Source: Orlajensenia sp001423545
Lineage (GTDB): Bacteria; Actinomycetota; Actinomycetes; Actinomycetales; Microbacteriaceae
Reading direction: 5' to 3'
DNA length: 64,000 nt
Assembly (NCBI GenBank): GCA_001423545.1
Contig: LMOK01000003.1
Coordinates: 496,001-560,000, forward strand
Positions 1 to 8,716 of the stretch are shown here, one piece after another. Position 1 is the stretch's first letter; each line of letters starts with the position of its first letter. The notes beneath the pieces are model-generated. The model made no database searches. It was given only the letters and a program-made list of their open reading frames with translations, and was not told where the DNA came from. The position numbers and the translations under genes were made by a program.

Positions 1-377
1 TCATCATCAGGGCACGGATGGCCGGACTCGACGCCTCCCTCGAGGAGGCAGCGGCCGATCTCTACGCGACACCGTGGCGCCGCTTCACCCAGATCACGCT
101 GCCCGTCGCGAGCCCCGCGATCTGGGCCGGCGCGCTGATGTCGTTCACCCTGAGCCTCGACAACACCATCGTGTCGAGCTTCGTGCAGGTGCCGGGATCG
201 ACGCCGTGGCCGGTGTACATCTTCGCGTCGCTGCGCGTGGGCCTCCGGCCCGAGATCGCGGCGGTGTCGACGGTGATGTTCCTGCTCACCCTGCTGGCGC
301 TCGGCGTCGTCGCCTACGTGCTGCGGCGGGGCGACCAGAGCGCCGAGGACATCGCGAAGACCCTGGCGGCCGGGTAG
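1..377 (+). CDS. ABC transporter permease, polyamine/PotC-like (3' part)
   Basis: C-terminal part of a membrane permease whose start lies before the window; the reading frame is open from base 3. The EAA loop that contacts the ATPase is visible (EEAAADLYATPWRRFTQITL then P), followed by hydrophobic segments around residues 35-55 and 75-105 of the visible part. The loop resembles PotC/PotB-type spermidine/putrescine permeases, but a Tyr stands where Gly is usual in the EAA motif. A cupin gene follows after 3 nt. Amine-degrading genes downstream fit a polyamine or amino-acid substrate, which is inference. Substrate is unknown because the rest of the transporter is outside the window. Confidence 0.85.
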   Translation, partial: IIRARMAGLDASLEEAAADLYATPWRRFTQITLPVASPAIWAGALMSFTLSLDNTIVSSFVQVPGSTPWPVYIFASLRVGLRPEIAAVSTVMFLLTLLALGVVAYVLRRGDQSAEDIAKTLAAG

Positions 378-380
378 ACC

Positions 381-728
381 ATGATCGACTCGACCCTGAA
401 GACCGCGGCGCTCGCACTCTCGATGCCGCTGGAGCCCGTTGCTGCCGAGCAGGTCGTGGACGGAACCCCGCAGACCGGTTACATCGAGCTGGAGCCTGTC
501 GGCGACGGCGACGGCGCCGACATCGGCGTGTGGGAGATGACCGCCGGCGCGATGAGCGACACCGAGGCCGACGAGGTGTTCGTGGTCATCGCCGGGTCGG
601 CCGAGGTGGAGTTCCTCGAGTCGGGCGAACGGGTGGTCTACGCCGTCGGCGACATCGGGAGGCTGCGGGCCGGCCAGCGCACGATCTGGCGCGTGGCCGA
701 CCGCATCCGGAAGGTGTACGTCACCTAG
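381..728 (+). CDS. small cupin protein (EutQ/DUF861-like)
   Basis: A 115-residue soluble protein with a single cupin barrel: acidic strand region GVWEMTAGAMSDTEADEVFV, then the second half with VYAVGDIGRLRAGQRTIWRV. It lacks a clear His-rich metal motif; ethanolamine-utilisation-type cupins (cupin_3) often look like this. It starts 3 nt after the permease stop, so the two are probably co-transcribed and it may be an accessory protein of an amine transport/oxidation operon. Exact function is unknown. Confidence 0.75.
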   Translation: MIDSTLKTAALALSMPLEPVAAEQVVDGTPQTGYIELEPVGDGDGADIGVWEMTAGAMSDTEADEVFVVIAGSAEVEFLESGERVVYAVGDIGRLRAGQRTIWRVADRIRKVYVT

Positions 729-803
729 ACGCTCGCTGAGGCCCGGACGGAGTCCGCGGTCGAAGCGCTTCGGCCGCGACTGCGTCGAGCCTCAGCGAGC
801 GGG
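729..803. repeat. family A palindromic intergenic repeat
   Basis: Inverted repeat between the convergent cupin and PucR genes. The outer arms read CGCTCGCTGAGGC and GCCTCAGCGAGCG; inside are a GAAGCGCTTCGG-type palindrome and GACGGAGTC. The same arm words recur in at least eight other gaps of the window. It probably folds as a bidirectional terminator-like hairpin. Confidence 0.85.
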
Positions 804-805
804 TG

Positions 806-2446
806 TCACCGCCGCGCCAACAGCGCGGCGTGCAACGCGCTCACGGTCTCGCCGTCGTCGAGATCGACGTCGAGCAGGTCCTCGATGAGGGCGATGCGCT
901 GGTAGAAGACCGAGCGCGACAGGTGGCTGGCGGCAGCGGCCTTCGTACGGTTGCCCGGATGCGACACGTAGGCCAGCAGCACCACGAGCAGGTCGCCGTC
1001 CAGCTCGAGGTCGTACTCGATAAGGGGACGCAGCATCTGCTCGCTGTGCGCCTGCAACCGCGGGTCGCCGGCGAAGGCCGCCACCAGCCGCAGCAGCGGT
1101 CGGTTCTCGGCCCGCAGCACCGTCACCCCGCGTCCTCGCTCCTCCCGGGGCGAGCGCAGCAACTCCTGGGCCTCCTCGATGGAGGCGATGAGTCCGCTGA
1201 GATCCCGCGCCACGGCACCGACCGCGATGACGAGGCCGGAACGACCGTGCGCCAGGCGTCGCGCGAACTCGTCGAAGACAGCATCCGACAGCCGGGCCTC
1301 GGGTGGAACCGACAGTGCCAGCACCTGGCCGCCGCCCTCGGCGCGGGGTGCGGCGATGACGGGTCCGCCGAGCTGACCCGCGGCGGCGAGCACGTCGACA
1401 GGGCCGTGGGCGCCGCCCTTCCCCTCGCCGGCCTGCACGGCGATCCCGACCAGGGCGCGGCCCCGCACCGGCAGGCCTGCGGCCTCGAAGCGGGCCGCGA
1501 TCCCGGCATCCGAGCTGTAGCGGGCGCCCAGCAGGTCGGCCAGAAGCTGCTCGTTGCCGAGTCTCGTCCACTCGTCGGCGTCGCCCTCGGCGAGCCGGCC
1601 GATGGCCAGGGCGACGGCTGCCTGCTCCATCACCTGCGATCGTCCGGCCGTGTGCGGCTCGCCCGGCAGTGCGATGAGGGATCCCCATCGGATGCCGCGG
1701 GCCTCGACGGCGACGGTGTCCCAGCCGGCGGCATCCGTCGGCGGCGTCTGCCTGCTCCCGTCGCGGTGCAGCGTGCGCGACGTCGACTCCCAGTCGGCGA
1801 GGGCCTCGTCTCCGGCGTCGAGCATCTCGGCCGCGACCACCCTGTGGTTGAGGTCCTCGAGCACGACGGGGGCGTGCAGCACCCTGGCGAGCTGCTCGAC
1901 GATGTACTCGGCCGTGCTGCCGCGCAGGCTCAACCCGATGAACAGCTCGTGCAGGCGGTCGCGCTCACGCAGCGCATCGGCCTGCTCCAGGATGATGCTG
2001 CTGTGCACGGCCTCGGTCACCGCGACGAACTTCACGATGCGCCGCAGCACGATGAGCGGCAGCCCGGCCTCGTCGCAGGCCTCGACGAGAGCCGGGGGCA
2101 CAGCGTCGAGGCGACCGCCGAGCTCGAGCACGAGGCCGGCGACCCCGACACGTCCGAGCCGCTCGACGAAGGCCGTCAGTTCGGCTGCGTCGTCGGACCA
2201 GCCGGCCCCCGTCGAGAGCAGCAGCTCCCCGCCGTCGAGCAGGTCGGCCGCGTCGAGGTTGTCACTCACGTGCACCCAGCGCACGGCGCGGTCGAGGGAC
2301 CCCGTGCCCGCGACGATCTCGGGATCGCCAGCCTGTAGAACGGGCAGCCGCACGATGTCGAGCACGGTCGGAAGCGAGGCCCCGAAGCCGCTCGGACGAT
2401 CTGTAGCATCCGTCGGCGAACCGCGACGTTCTGGCATGGATATCAT
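806..2446 (-). CDS. PucR-family transcriptional regulator
   Basis: About 546 residues from ATG at 2446 (or 543 from ATG at 2437). It has the PucR order: N-terminal PucR ligand domain (VLDIVRLPVLQAGDPEIVAG onward), a central CdaR GGDEF-like region, and a C-terminal HTH_30 domain ending the protein (NRTKAAAASHLSRSVFYQRI). Longer upstream starts exist in this frame but run into the divergent dehydrogenase and are rejected. It is divergent from the mmsA/aminotransferase pair, so it is likely their activator; PucR proteins typically sense amino or nitrogen compounds. A second PucR at 45982 guards the gab cluster. Confidence 0.9.
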   Translation of the reverse strand: MISMPERRGSPTDATDRPSGFGASLPTVLDIVRLPVLQAGDPEIVAGTGSLDRAVRWVHVSDNLDAADLLDGGELLLSTGAGWSDDAAELTAFVERLGRVGVAGLVLELGGRLDAVPPALVEACDEAGLPLIVLRRIVKFVAVTEAVHSSIILEQADALRERDRLHELFIGLSLRGSTAEYIVEQLARVLHAPVVLEDLNHRVVAAEMLDAGDEALADWESTSRTLHRDGSRQTPPTDAAGWDTVAVEARGIRWGSLIALPGEPHTAGRSQVMEQAAVALAIGRLAEGDADEWTRLGNEQLLADLLGARYSSDAGIAARFEAAGLPVRGRALVGIAVQAGEGKGGAHGPVDVLAAAGQLGGPVIAAPRAEGGGQVLALSVPPEARLSDAVFDEFARRLAHGRSGLVIAVGAVARDLSGLIASIEEAQELLRSPREERGRGVTVLRAENRPLLRLVAAFAGDPRLQAHSEQMLRPLIEYDLELDGDLLVVLLAYVSHPGNRTKAAAASHLSRSVFYQRIALIEDLLDVDLDDGETVSALHAALLARR

Positions 2447-2530
2447 CCTCGGTGCTCTGTGATCATGGGGAAATCCAGCATAAGCCGGTGTCGGGCAGAC
2501 CGTTCGACGGATCCAGAAAGCGAGACCGCC

Positions 2531-4015
2531 ATGGCACTCGTCCAGCACTTCATCAACGGCGTCGAGACCGGCGAGCCCGAGCGCACGGGTCCGGTGTTCA
2601 ATCCGGCCACGGGCGCGCGACAGCACGACGTGGTCTACGCATCCGTCGCCGACGTCGAGCAGGCCATCGCCGCGGCCAAGGCAGCGCTGCCGGCCTGGCG
2701 CGCCACCAGCCTGATCAAGCGCGCCGACGTGTTCTTCCGGCTGCGCCACCTGCTGCGCGAGCGCACCCCCGAGCTCGCCGCCATCGTCACGAGCGAACAC
2801 GGCAAGGTCCTCTCCGACGCCGCCGGCGAGATCTCGCGCGGCCTCGAGAACGTGGAGTTCGCCTCCGGACTCGTTCACCTGCTGAAGGGCGAGCGCAGCG
2901 AGCAGGTCTCCCGAGGCGTGGACGTGCACTCCGTGAAGCAGCCCGTCGGCGTCGTCGGGGCCATCACGCCGTTCAACTTCCCCGTCATGGTGCCGCTCTG
3001 GATGGTCGCCAGCGCCATCGCCTGTGGCAACACCGTCGTGCTGAAGCCCAGCGAGAAGGACCCGTCGGCGTCGCTCTTCCTGGCCAAGCTGTTCCAGGAG
3101 GCCGGCCTTCCCGACGGCGTGCTCAACGTCGTCAACGGCGACAAGCTCGCCGTCGACACCATCCTCGACAGCCCCGACGTCGCCGCCGTCTCCTTCGTCG
3201 GCTCCACCCCCATCGCCCAGTCGATCTACCGTCGCGCCAGCGACAACGGCAAGCGCGTGCAGGCCCTCGGCGGCGCCAAGAACCACATGGTCGTGATGCC
3301 GGATGCCGACATCGACGCCGCGGCGGATGCCGCCATCTCCGCCGCCTACGGTTCGGCGGGCGAGCGCTGCATGGCCGTCTCGGTCCTGGTCGCCGTGGGC
3401 GACGTCGCCGACGACCTCGTCGAGGCCGTGCGCTCGCGCATGGGAACGCTCGTCATCGGCGACGGAACCGACAGCGCCAGCGAGATGGGTCCGCTCATCA
3501 CCCGCGAGCACCGCGACAAGGTCGCCTCCTATGTCACGGGCGCCGCCGCCGAGGGCGCATCCGTCATCGTCGACGGCACCGAGAAGCAGTTCGACAACGA
3601 CGGCTTCTTCGTGGGCGTGAGCCTGCTCGACCACGTCACCACCGAGATGAAGGCCTACCAAGACGAGATCTTCGGCCCGGTGCTCTCGGTCGTGCGCGTC
3701 GACTCCTACGAGGCCGCTGTCGCCCTCATCAATGCCAACCGCTTCGGCAACGGCGTCGCGATCTTCACCCGCGACGGCGGCACGGCCCGCCAGTTCGAGT
3801 TCGAGGTCGAGGTCGGCATGGTCGGCGTCAACGTGCCGATCCCGGTGCCCGTCGGCGCGTACTCGTTCGGCGGCTGGAAGGACTCGCTGTTCGGCGACTC
3901 GCACATCTACGGCCCGGAGTCAGTGCACTTCTACACGCGCAGCAAGGTCGTGACCACGCGCTGGCCCGACCCGTCGGAGTCGCAGGTCGACCTCGGCTTC
4001 CCGAGCAACCACTGA
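2531..4015 (+). CDS. mmsA: CoA-acylating methylmalonate/malonate-semialdehyde dehydrogenase
   Basis: 494 residues, usual MmsA/IolA length. Family marks are FVGSTPIAQSIYRRASDNGK, ALGGAKNHMVVMPDAD and the active site GSAGERCMA with Cys280. This ALDH subfamily oxidises malonate or methylmalonate semialdehyde to acetyl-/propionyl-CoA with CoA and NAD. The start at 2531 (MALVQHFING) matches the family; the longer upstream form from 2459 adds a non-conserved tail. An aminotransferase follows 11 nt after the stop. Together they fit beta-alanine (or beta-aminoisobutyrate) degradation; inositol use is less likely because no iol genes are near. Confidence 0.9.
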   Translation: MALVQHFINGVETGEPERTGPVFNPATGARQHDVVYASVADVEQAIAAAKAALPAWRATSLIKRADVFFRLRHLLRERTPELAAIVTSEHGKVLSDAAGEISRGLENVEFASGLVHLLKGERSEQVSRGVDVHSVKQPVGVVGAITPFNFPVMVPLWMVASAIACGNTVVLKPSEKDPSASLFLAKLFQEAGLPDGVLNVVNGDKLAVDTILDSPDVAAVSFVGSTPIAQSIYRRASDNGKRVQALGGAKNHMVVMPDADIDAAADAAISAAYGSAGERCMAVSVLVAVGDVADDLVEAVRSRMGTLVIGDGTDSASEMGPLITREHRDKVASYVTGAAAEGASVIVDGTEKQFDNDGFFVGVSLLDHVTTEMKAYQDEIFGPVLSVVRVDSYEAAVALINANRFGNGVAIFTRDGGTARQFEFEVEVGMVGVNVPIPVPVGAYSFGGWKDSLFGDSHIYGPESVHFYTRSKVVTTRWPDPSESQVDLGFPSNH

Positions 4016-4026
4016 GAGACAGCACC

Positions 4027-5439
4027 ATGACCGACACCCTCTCCCCCACCGCGACCGCCGCCTACGTCGACCGCAGCGGCATCGCCCACCAGCTGCCGGA
4101 TGCCGCAGCCGACGCCCAGGTGCGCGCTGACGACCGCGGCCACGTGTTCCACTCCTGGAGCGCGCAGGCGAAGATCGACCCGCTGCCCATCGCGGCGGGC
4201 GAGGGCTCCACGTTCTGGGACTACCAGGGCAACGCCTACCTCGACTTCTCCTCGCAGCTGGTGAACCTGAACCTCGGACACCAGCACCCCGACCTCGTCG
4301 CCGCCATCCAGCAGCAGGCCGGCCGGCTCGCCACGATCCAGCCGATCATGGCGAACGACGTGCGCGGCGAGCTCGCCCGCCGCATCGCCGAGGTCGCTCC
4401 CGGCGACCTCGACAAGGTGTTCTTCACGAACGGCGGTGCCGACGCCAACGAGTACGCCGTGCGGATGGCGCGCGCCGTCACCGGCCGCCGCAAGGTGCTC
4501 TCGATGTACCGCAGCTATCACGGAGGGACGGCCACGGCCATCTCCCTCACCGGAGATCCGCGCCGCTGGGCCAACGAGCCGAGCGACGGGTCCGTCGCGC
4601 ACTTCTTCGGCCCGTACGCCTACCGCTCGCCCTTCCACGCGACCACCGAGGCCGAGGAGGCGCAGCGCGCGCTGGAGCACCTCGAGAGCCTCATCGTGCT
4701 CGAGGGCGCCGCCACCGTCGCCGCGATCATCATCGAGACCATCGTGGGCACCAACGGCGTGCTCGTGCCGCCCGCCGGTTACCTGCCCGGCGTGCGCGCC
4801 CTGTGCGACAAGTACGGCATCGTCTACATCGCCGACGAGGTCATGGTGGGCTTCGGCCGGGTCGGCGAGTGGTTCGCCGTCAACCACTTCGGCGTCACCC
4901 CCGACCTCATCACCTTCGCCAAGGGCGTGAACTCGGGCTACGTGCCACTCGGCGGAGTCGTCATCTCCGACCGCATCGCCGCCCACTTCGACGACGTCGC
5001 CTTCGCCGGCGGCCTCACCTACTCCGGTCACCCCTTGGCGTGCGCCGCCGGAGTCGCCACTTTCGAGGTGTTCGAGCGCGACGCCATCCTGGAGCGCGTG
5101 CGCGACCTCGGCTCGCGCATCGTCGAGCCGGCCCTGCGGGCGATGGCGGAACGGCATCCGTCGGTCGGAGAAGTGCGTGGGGTCGGCCTGTTCTGGGCGA
5201 TCGAGCTCGTTCGTGATGCGTCCACGCGGGAACCCCTGGTCCCCTTCAACGCCTCGGGCCCGGATGCCGCTCCCATGGCGGAGCTCGCCGCTGCGTGCAA
5301 GGCCGCCGGTCTCTGGCCGTTCACGCACTTCAACCGCGTGCACGTCGCTCCCCCGCTCGTGATCACGGAGGAGGAGCTGGTGCGCGGCCTCGCGATCATC
5401 GACGAGGCGCTCGAGGTGGCTGACCGCTACGTAGCGTGA
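4027..5439 (+). CDS. class III aminotransferase (omega-amino acid:pyruvate type)
   Basis: 470 residues with the class III PLP fold: GGADANEYAVRMAR, YRSYHGGTATAISLTGD, the PLP-ring Asp in IVYIADEVMVGFGR, and the Schiff-base lysine in LITFAKGVNSG (Lys299). It is directly downstream of mmsA, which would accept the semialdehyde made from beta-alanine or 3-aminoisobutyrate. The family also includes taurine-pyruvate and other omega transaminases, so the amino donor is inferred from context, not proven. Probably controlled by the divergent PucR. Confidence 0.87.
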   Translation: MTDTLSPTATAAYVDRSGIAHQLPDAAADAQVRADDRGHVFHSWSAQAKIDPLPIAAGEGSTFWDYQGNAYLDFSSQLVNLNLGHQHPDLVAAIQQQAGRLATIQPIMANDVRGELARRIAEVAPGDLDKVFFTNGGADANEYAVRMARAVTGRRKVLSMYRSYHGGTATAISLTGDPRRWANEPSDGSVAHFFGPYAYRSPFHATTEAEEAQRALEHLESLIVLEGAATVAAIIIETIVGTNGVLVPPAGYLPGVRALCDKYGIVYIADEVMVGFGRVGEWFAVNHFGVTPDLITFAKGVNSGYVPLGGVVISDRIAAHFDDVAFAGGLTYSGHPLACAAGVATFEVFERDAILERVRDLGSRIVEPALRAMAERHPSVGEVRGVGLFWAIELVRDASTREPLVPFNASGPDAAPMAELAAACKAAGLWPFTHFNRVHVAPPLVITEEELVRGLAIIDEALEVADRYVA

Positions 5440-5497
5440 TCCTCACCCTCCGCGCAAGGGGTGTGCAGTCCTGAGACAGCGCCGCCGGGGCGACCGC

Positions 5498-5503
5498 TAG
5501 GCT
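5498..5503 (+). promoter_or_regulatory. candidate -10 box for the 5564 gene
   Basis: TAGGCT lies here. Transcription would begin near 5510, immediately before the perfect hairpin at 5511-5537. No convincing -35 box was seen. Confidence 0.4.
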
Positions 5504-5510
5504 GACGGAC

Positions 5511-5540
5511 GCTCGACCCCCGACCCGGGGGTCGAGCTTT
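5511..5540 (+). terminator. GC-rich hairpin with short T run
   Basis: Perfect 11-bp stem GCTCGACCCCC/GGGGGTCGAGC, loop GACCC, followed by TTT. It can serve as terminator of the mmsA-aminotransferase operon. Because a TAGGCT box ends 8 nt upstream, it could equally be the 5' end structure of the next transcript. Confidence 0.65.
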
Positions 5541-5563
5541 CTGACGACAAGGACACCCCACCC

Positions 5564-5899
5564 ATGGTCACGTTCTCCATCCTGCTGCTCATCGGCCTCC
5601 TCGGCGGTGTCCTCGCCCTCATCGACGGCGTGCAGCGCGCTCGGGGACGCGGCACCGCCGTCCTCGCGATCATCGAGATCGTCGTGGCTGCGGTGTTCCT
5701 GCTCTCGTTGTTCCTTCCGGGCATCCCGTTCGGTTCGCTGGTGCTCGCCGTCGTGACGCTCATCGTGCTCATCGTGCAGCTCGTGCTGCGCGGCGGACGC
5801 AAGCGCGCAGGAATCGGCCTCACCGTCGCCGCCATCATCCTGCTCGTCGTCTGGATCGTGCTGGTTCAGAACTGGCTGGTCATCCCGGGCGTCAACTAG
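5564..5899 (+). CDS. small hydrophobic membrane protein
   Basis: 111 residues, nearly all membrane segments: about residues 3-22, 31-50, 55-74 and 83-102, with a basic loop RGGRKRAG between the last two. No signal sequence cleavage site or enzymatic motif is visible. It has its own likely promoter (5498) and stands alone between two catabolic operons. Similar four-helix small proteins are common in Micrococcales without assigned function. Confidence 0.7.
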   Translation: MVTFSILLLIGLLGGVLALIDGVQRARGRGTAVLAIIEIVVAAVFLLSLFLPGIPFGSLVLAVVTLIVLIVQLVLRGGRKRAGIGLTVAAIILLVVWIVLVQNWLVIPGVN

Positions 5900-5908
5900 G
5901 CGGGCACC

Positions 5909-6001
5909 CACGCTCGCTGAGGGCCGGACGACGTCCGCGGTCGAAGCGCATCACGCGGCGCGCTTCGACCGCGCGCTGCGCGCTGGCCTCAGCGAGCGGG
6001 T
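5909..6001. repeat. family A palindromic intergenic repeat
   Basis: CGCTCGCTGAGGGCC ... GGCCTCAGCGAGCG arms with an inner GGTCGAAGCGC/GCGCTTCGACC palindrome. It sits between convergent genes, as does the copy at 729. Confidence 0.85.
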
Positions 6002-6026
6002 CGTTGGAGCGGACGTCGTCGGGGCC

Positions 6027-7514
6027 TCAGCGATCGACGGCCGGCGCGGGCACGACCAGCACGCCGTCCTCGCGGCGCGGGATGCCCAGCGGATTGCCGT
6101 CGGCGAGTTCCGCCGGAAGGACCGATGCCGGAGCATCCTGGTAGGCGATGGGCTGCAGGAACCGGCGGATGGCCGACGCTCCCACCGAGGAGTGCAGCGA
6201 GGCCGTCGTCGCCGGCCACGGACCACCGTGCTGCTGCCCCCACGCGATGGCGACGCCGGTCGGCCAGCCGTTGAAGATCACGCGGCCGGCGATCCGCGAG
6301 AGCGCGGCGGCGAGAATCGGCACGTCCTCATCGGGAGCGTGGTGGATGCTGGCCGTGAGAGAACCGTCGAGCACGCGCAACGCAGCCCCGAGCGCCGCGG
6401 GGTCGGCATCCGGATACCGCACCAGCACCGTCAGCGGGCCGAAGTGCTCCTCGAGGAAGACCTCCGGTTCGGCCACGAAGGCGTCGAGGCTCACGGCGAC
6501 GACGAGCGGGGAGGCGGCATCCGCCCCCGATCCACCGTCGAAGACCACCTCGACGTCGTCGCGCTCGAGCAGCACCTCCGAGCCGCGCGCGAACGCCGTC
6601 TCCATGCCGTCAGTCAGCAGGCGGTGACTGGGCACGCCCGAGAGCGCTGCCGCCAGAACGGACTCGAAGCCGGTCTCGACGGGCACGAACACGACGCCGG
6701 GCTTGGTGCAGTACTGCCCGCCGTCGCGCGTGAACGAGGCCGCCAGGCCCGACGCAACTGCGGCGACGCCGTCGGGGGTCGACGCGGCCGTCGGCGTGAC
6801 GACCACGGGATTGATCGAGCCGAGCTCGCCATAGAACGGGATCGGGGCAGGCCGGGCGCACGCCAGGTCGAACAGCGCCCGTCCGACGCGCGTCGATCCG
6901 GTGAAGCCGACGGCCGAGACCAGCGGATGCTGCACCAGTGCCACACCGGCGTCGATGCCCTCCACCAGCCCGAAGCATCCGGCCGGCGCGCCGGAGTCCG
7001 CGAGGACGCGCTCGGCCAGGGCGGCGACACGACGCGACAACTCGGGATGCCCGGGGTGAGCCTTGACGACCACGGGGCAGCCCGCGGCGAACGCCGACGC
7101 CGTGTCGTTTCCGAGCACCGAGAAGGCGAACGGGAAGTTCGATGCCGCGAAGACGGCGACCACTCCGAGCGGGCGGAGCATCCGTCGCAGCGATGGGCGC
7201 GGGGGCAACAGCGAGGCATCGGCCGAGTCGATCGTCGCCTCGACATAGCTGCCCTCGATCGCGACGCCGGCGAAGAAGCGCAGCTGGTTCACCGTGCGCG
7301 TGATCTCGCCGTCGAGGCGCCCCTCCGACAGGTGCGTCTCGATGCGGGCGATGGCCAGCAGTTCGGCGCGGTCGGCGTCGACGGCGTCGGCGAGCGCATG
7401 CAGCCAGAGTGCGCGGTTGGCGCGATCGGTGAGGGAGAACTCGGATGCCGCCGCCGCCGCGACGATGGAGGCGAGCTCGTCTCCCGTGGTGTCGGCGTGG
7501 ATCACGGCGCTCAT
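6027..7514 (-). CDS. aldehyde dehydrogenase (NADP), ketoglutarate-semialdehyde type
   Basis: 495 residues. It belongs to the ALDH group of 2,5-dioxovalerate (alpha-ketoglutarate semialdehyde) dehydrogenases: SNFPFAFSVLGNDTASAFAAG, HPGHPELSRRVAALA, GFTGSTRVGRALFDLA, FYGELGSINPVV and active-site Cys in RDGGQYCTKPG. The ATG overlaps the stop of the acyl-CoA dehydrogenase by 4 nt (ATGA), so it is the third gene of that operon. The usual reaction yields 2-oxoglutarate, but beside a glutaryl-CoA dehydrogenase it might act on glutarate semialdehyde; that is inference. A much longer open frame to 8462 is only antisense-free read-through. Confidence 0.87.
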   Translation of the reverse strand: MSAVIHADTTGDELASIVAAAAASEFSLTDRANRALWLHALADAVDADRAELLAIARIETHLSEGRLDGEITRTVNQLRFFAGVAIEGSYVEATIDSADASLLPPRPSLRRMLRPLGVVAVFAASNFPFAFSVLGNDTASAFAAGCPVVVKAHPGHPELSRRVAALAERVLADSGAPAGCFGLVEGIDAGVALVQHPLVSAVGFTGSTRVGRALFDLACARPAPIPFYGELGSINPVVVTPTAASTPDGVAAVASGLAASFTRDGGQYCTKPGVVFVPVETGFESVLAAALSGVPSHRLLTDGMETAFARGSEVLLERDDVEVVFDGGSGADAASPLVVAVSLDAFVAEPEVFLEEHFGPLTVLVRYPDADPAALGAALRVLDGSLTASIHHAPDEDVPILAAALSRIAGRVIFNGWPTGVAIAWGQQHGGPWPATTASLHSSVGASAIRRFLQPIAYQDAPASVLPAELADGNPLGIPRREDGVLVVPAPAVDR

Positions 7515-8716
7515 ACGACCGACGCCGATGAGAAGGCGGCGATCCCCGTGAGCTCGCGGCCGAGCACGAGCTGGTGGATCTCGTCGGTGCCCTCGTAGGT
7601 GCGCACTGACTCGAGGTTGGCCATGTGCCGCATCACCGGGAAGGCGCTGGTGATGCCGTCGCCGGCCAGGATCGAGCGCGCCTCGTGCGCGATGTGCAGC
7701 GCCTCGCGCACGCTGTTGAGCTTGCCGACGCTGATCTGCGCCGGCGTGAGGGTGCCGCGTTCCTTGAGCCGGCCCAGGTGCAGGGCCAGCAGGACGCCCT
7801 TCTCGTATTCGACGAACATGTCGGCCAGCTTGCCCTGCACGAGCTGCCGAGCGCCGATCGGCTCGCCGAAGACCTCGCGAGTGCGGGCACGTCCGAGCGC
7901 CGCCTCCAGGCAGCTGCGGGCCGCGCCCATCGCGCCCCAGACGATGCCGTAGCGTGCCTCGTTCAAGCAGGAGAACGGGCCCGACAGGCCGCGGGCACCG
8001 GGCAGGACGGCATCGGCGGGAAGCCGCACACCCTCGAGGGTCACATCGCACTGGATCGAGGCACGCATCGACAGCTTGCCGTCGATGGGCGTCGCCGTGA
8101 AGCCGTCGGTATCGGTGGGCACGACGAAGCCGCGCACCGCCGTGGAGCCGTCGCTGTCGGTCGTCTTCGCCCAGATCACGGCCACGTCGGCGATGCTCGC
8201 CAAGCCGATCCAGCGCTTGGCGCCGTCGAGCACCCACTCCTCGCCGTCGCGGCGTGCCGTCGTGGTCATGGCCGCCGGATCGCTGCCCCCGCTCGGCTCG
8301 GTGAGCCCGAAGCATCCGATGGCCTCGCCCGTCGCCATGCGCGGAAGCCAGTGCTGCTTCTGCTCCTCGCTGCCGTGCTTGTAGATGGCCGACATGGCCA
8401 GCGACCCCTGCACCGACACGAAGGTGCGCCAGCCGCTGTCGGCCGACTCGAGTTCGAGGCACACGAGCCCGTACGCGACGGCACCGGCGCCGGCGCAGCC
8501 GTAGCCCTGCAGGTGCATGCCGAGGAATCCGGCCGCGCCCAGCTCCGCGACGAGCTCGCGGCGGAAGTACTTGTTCTCGAAGTCCTCCTCGATGACCGGC
8601 AGGATGCGCTCGGTCGCGAAGGCGCGCGCCTTCTGCTGCCAGCCGCGCTCCTCTTCCGTGAGCAGGGCGTCGAGGTCGAACACTGTGTCGACGATGAGAG
8701 CGGAGTCTGTGCTCAT
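7511..8716 (-). CDS. acyl-CoA dehydrogenase, glutaryl-CoA dehydrogenase-like
   Basis: 401 residues, standard length. It shows the N-terminal helical domain, flavin-binding FGLTEPSGGSDPAAM, WIGLASIADVAVIWA, the EARYGIVWGAMGAA segment typical of glutaryl-CoA dehydrogenases, and the catalytic base region TYEGTDEIHQLVLGR. GcdH oxidatively decarboxylates glutaryl-CoA to crotonyl-CoA. It is the middle gene of an operon with 4-nt overlaps on both sides; the upstream CoA-transferase would supply its substrate. Electrons would go to ETF, not encoded here. Confidence 0.88.
   Translation of the reverse strand: MSTDSALIVDTVFDLDALLTEEERGWQQKARAFATERILPVIEEDFENKYFRRELVAELGAAGFLGMHLQGYGCAGAGAVAYGLVCLELESADSGWRTFVSVQGSLAMSAIYKHGSEEQKQHWLPRMATGEAIGCFGLTEPSGGSDPAAMTTTARRDGEEWVLDGAKRWIGLASIADVAVIWAKTTDSDGSTAVRGFVVPTDTDGFTATPIDGKLSMRASIQCDVTLEGVRLPADAVLPGARGLSGPFSCLNEARYGIVWGAMGAARSCLEAALGRARTREVFGEPIGARQLVQGKLADMFVEYEKGVLLALHLGRLKERGTLTPAQISVGKLNSVREALHIAHEARSILAGDGITSAFPVMRHMANLESVRTYEGTDEIHQLVLGRELTGIAAFSSASVV

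Noticed and set aside
806..3904. Very long minus-strand frame over PucR and mmsA
   Set aside because: The part beyond 2446 is the antisense of mmsA; no conserved residues.
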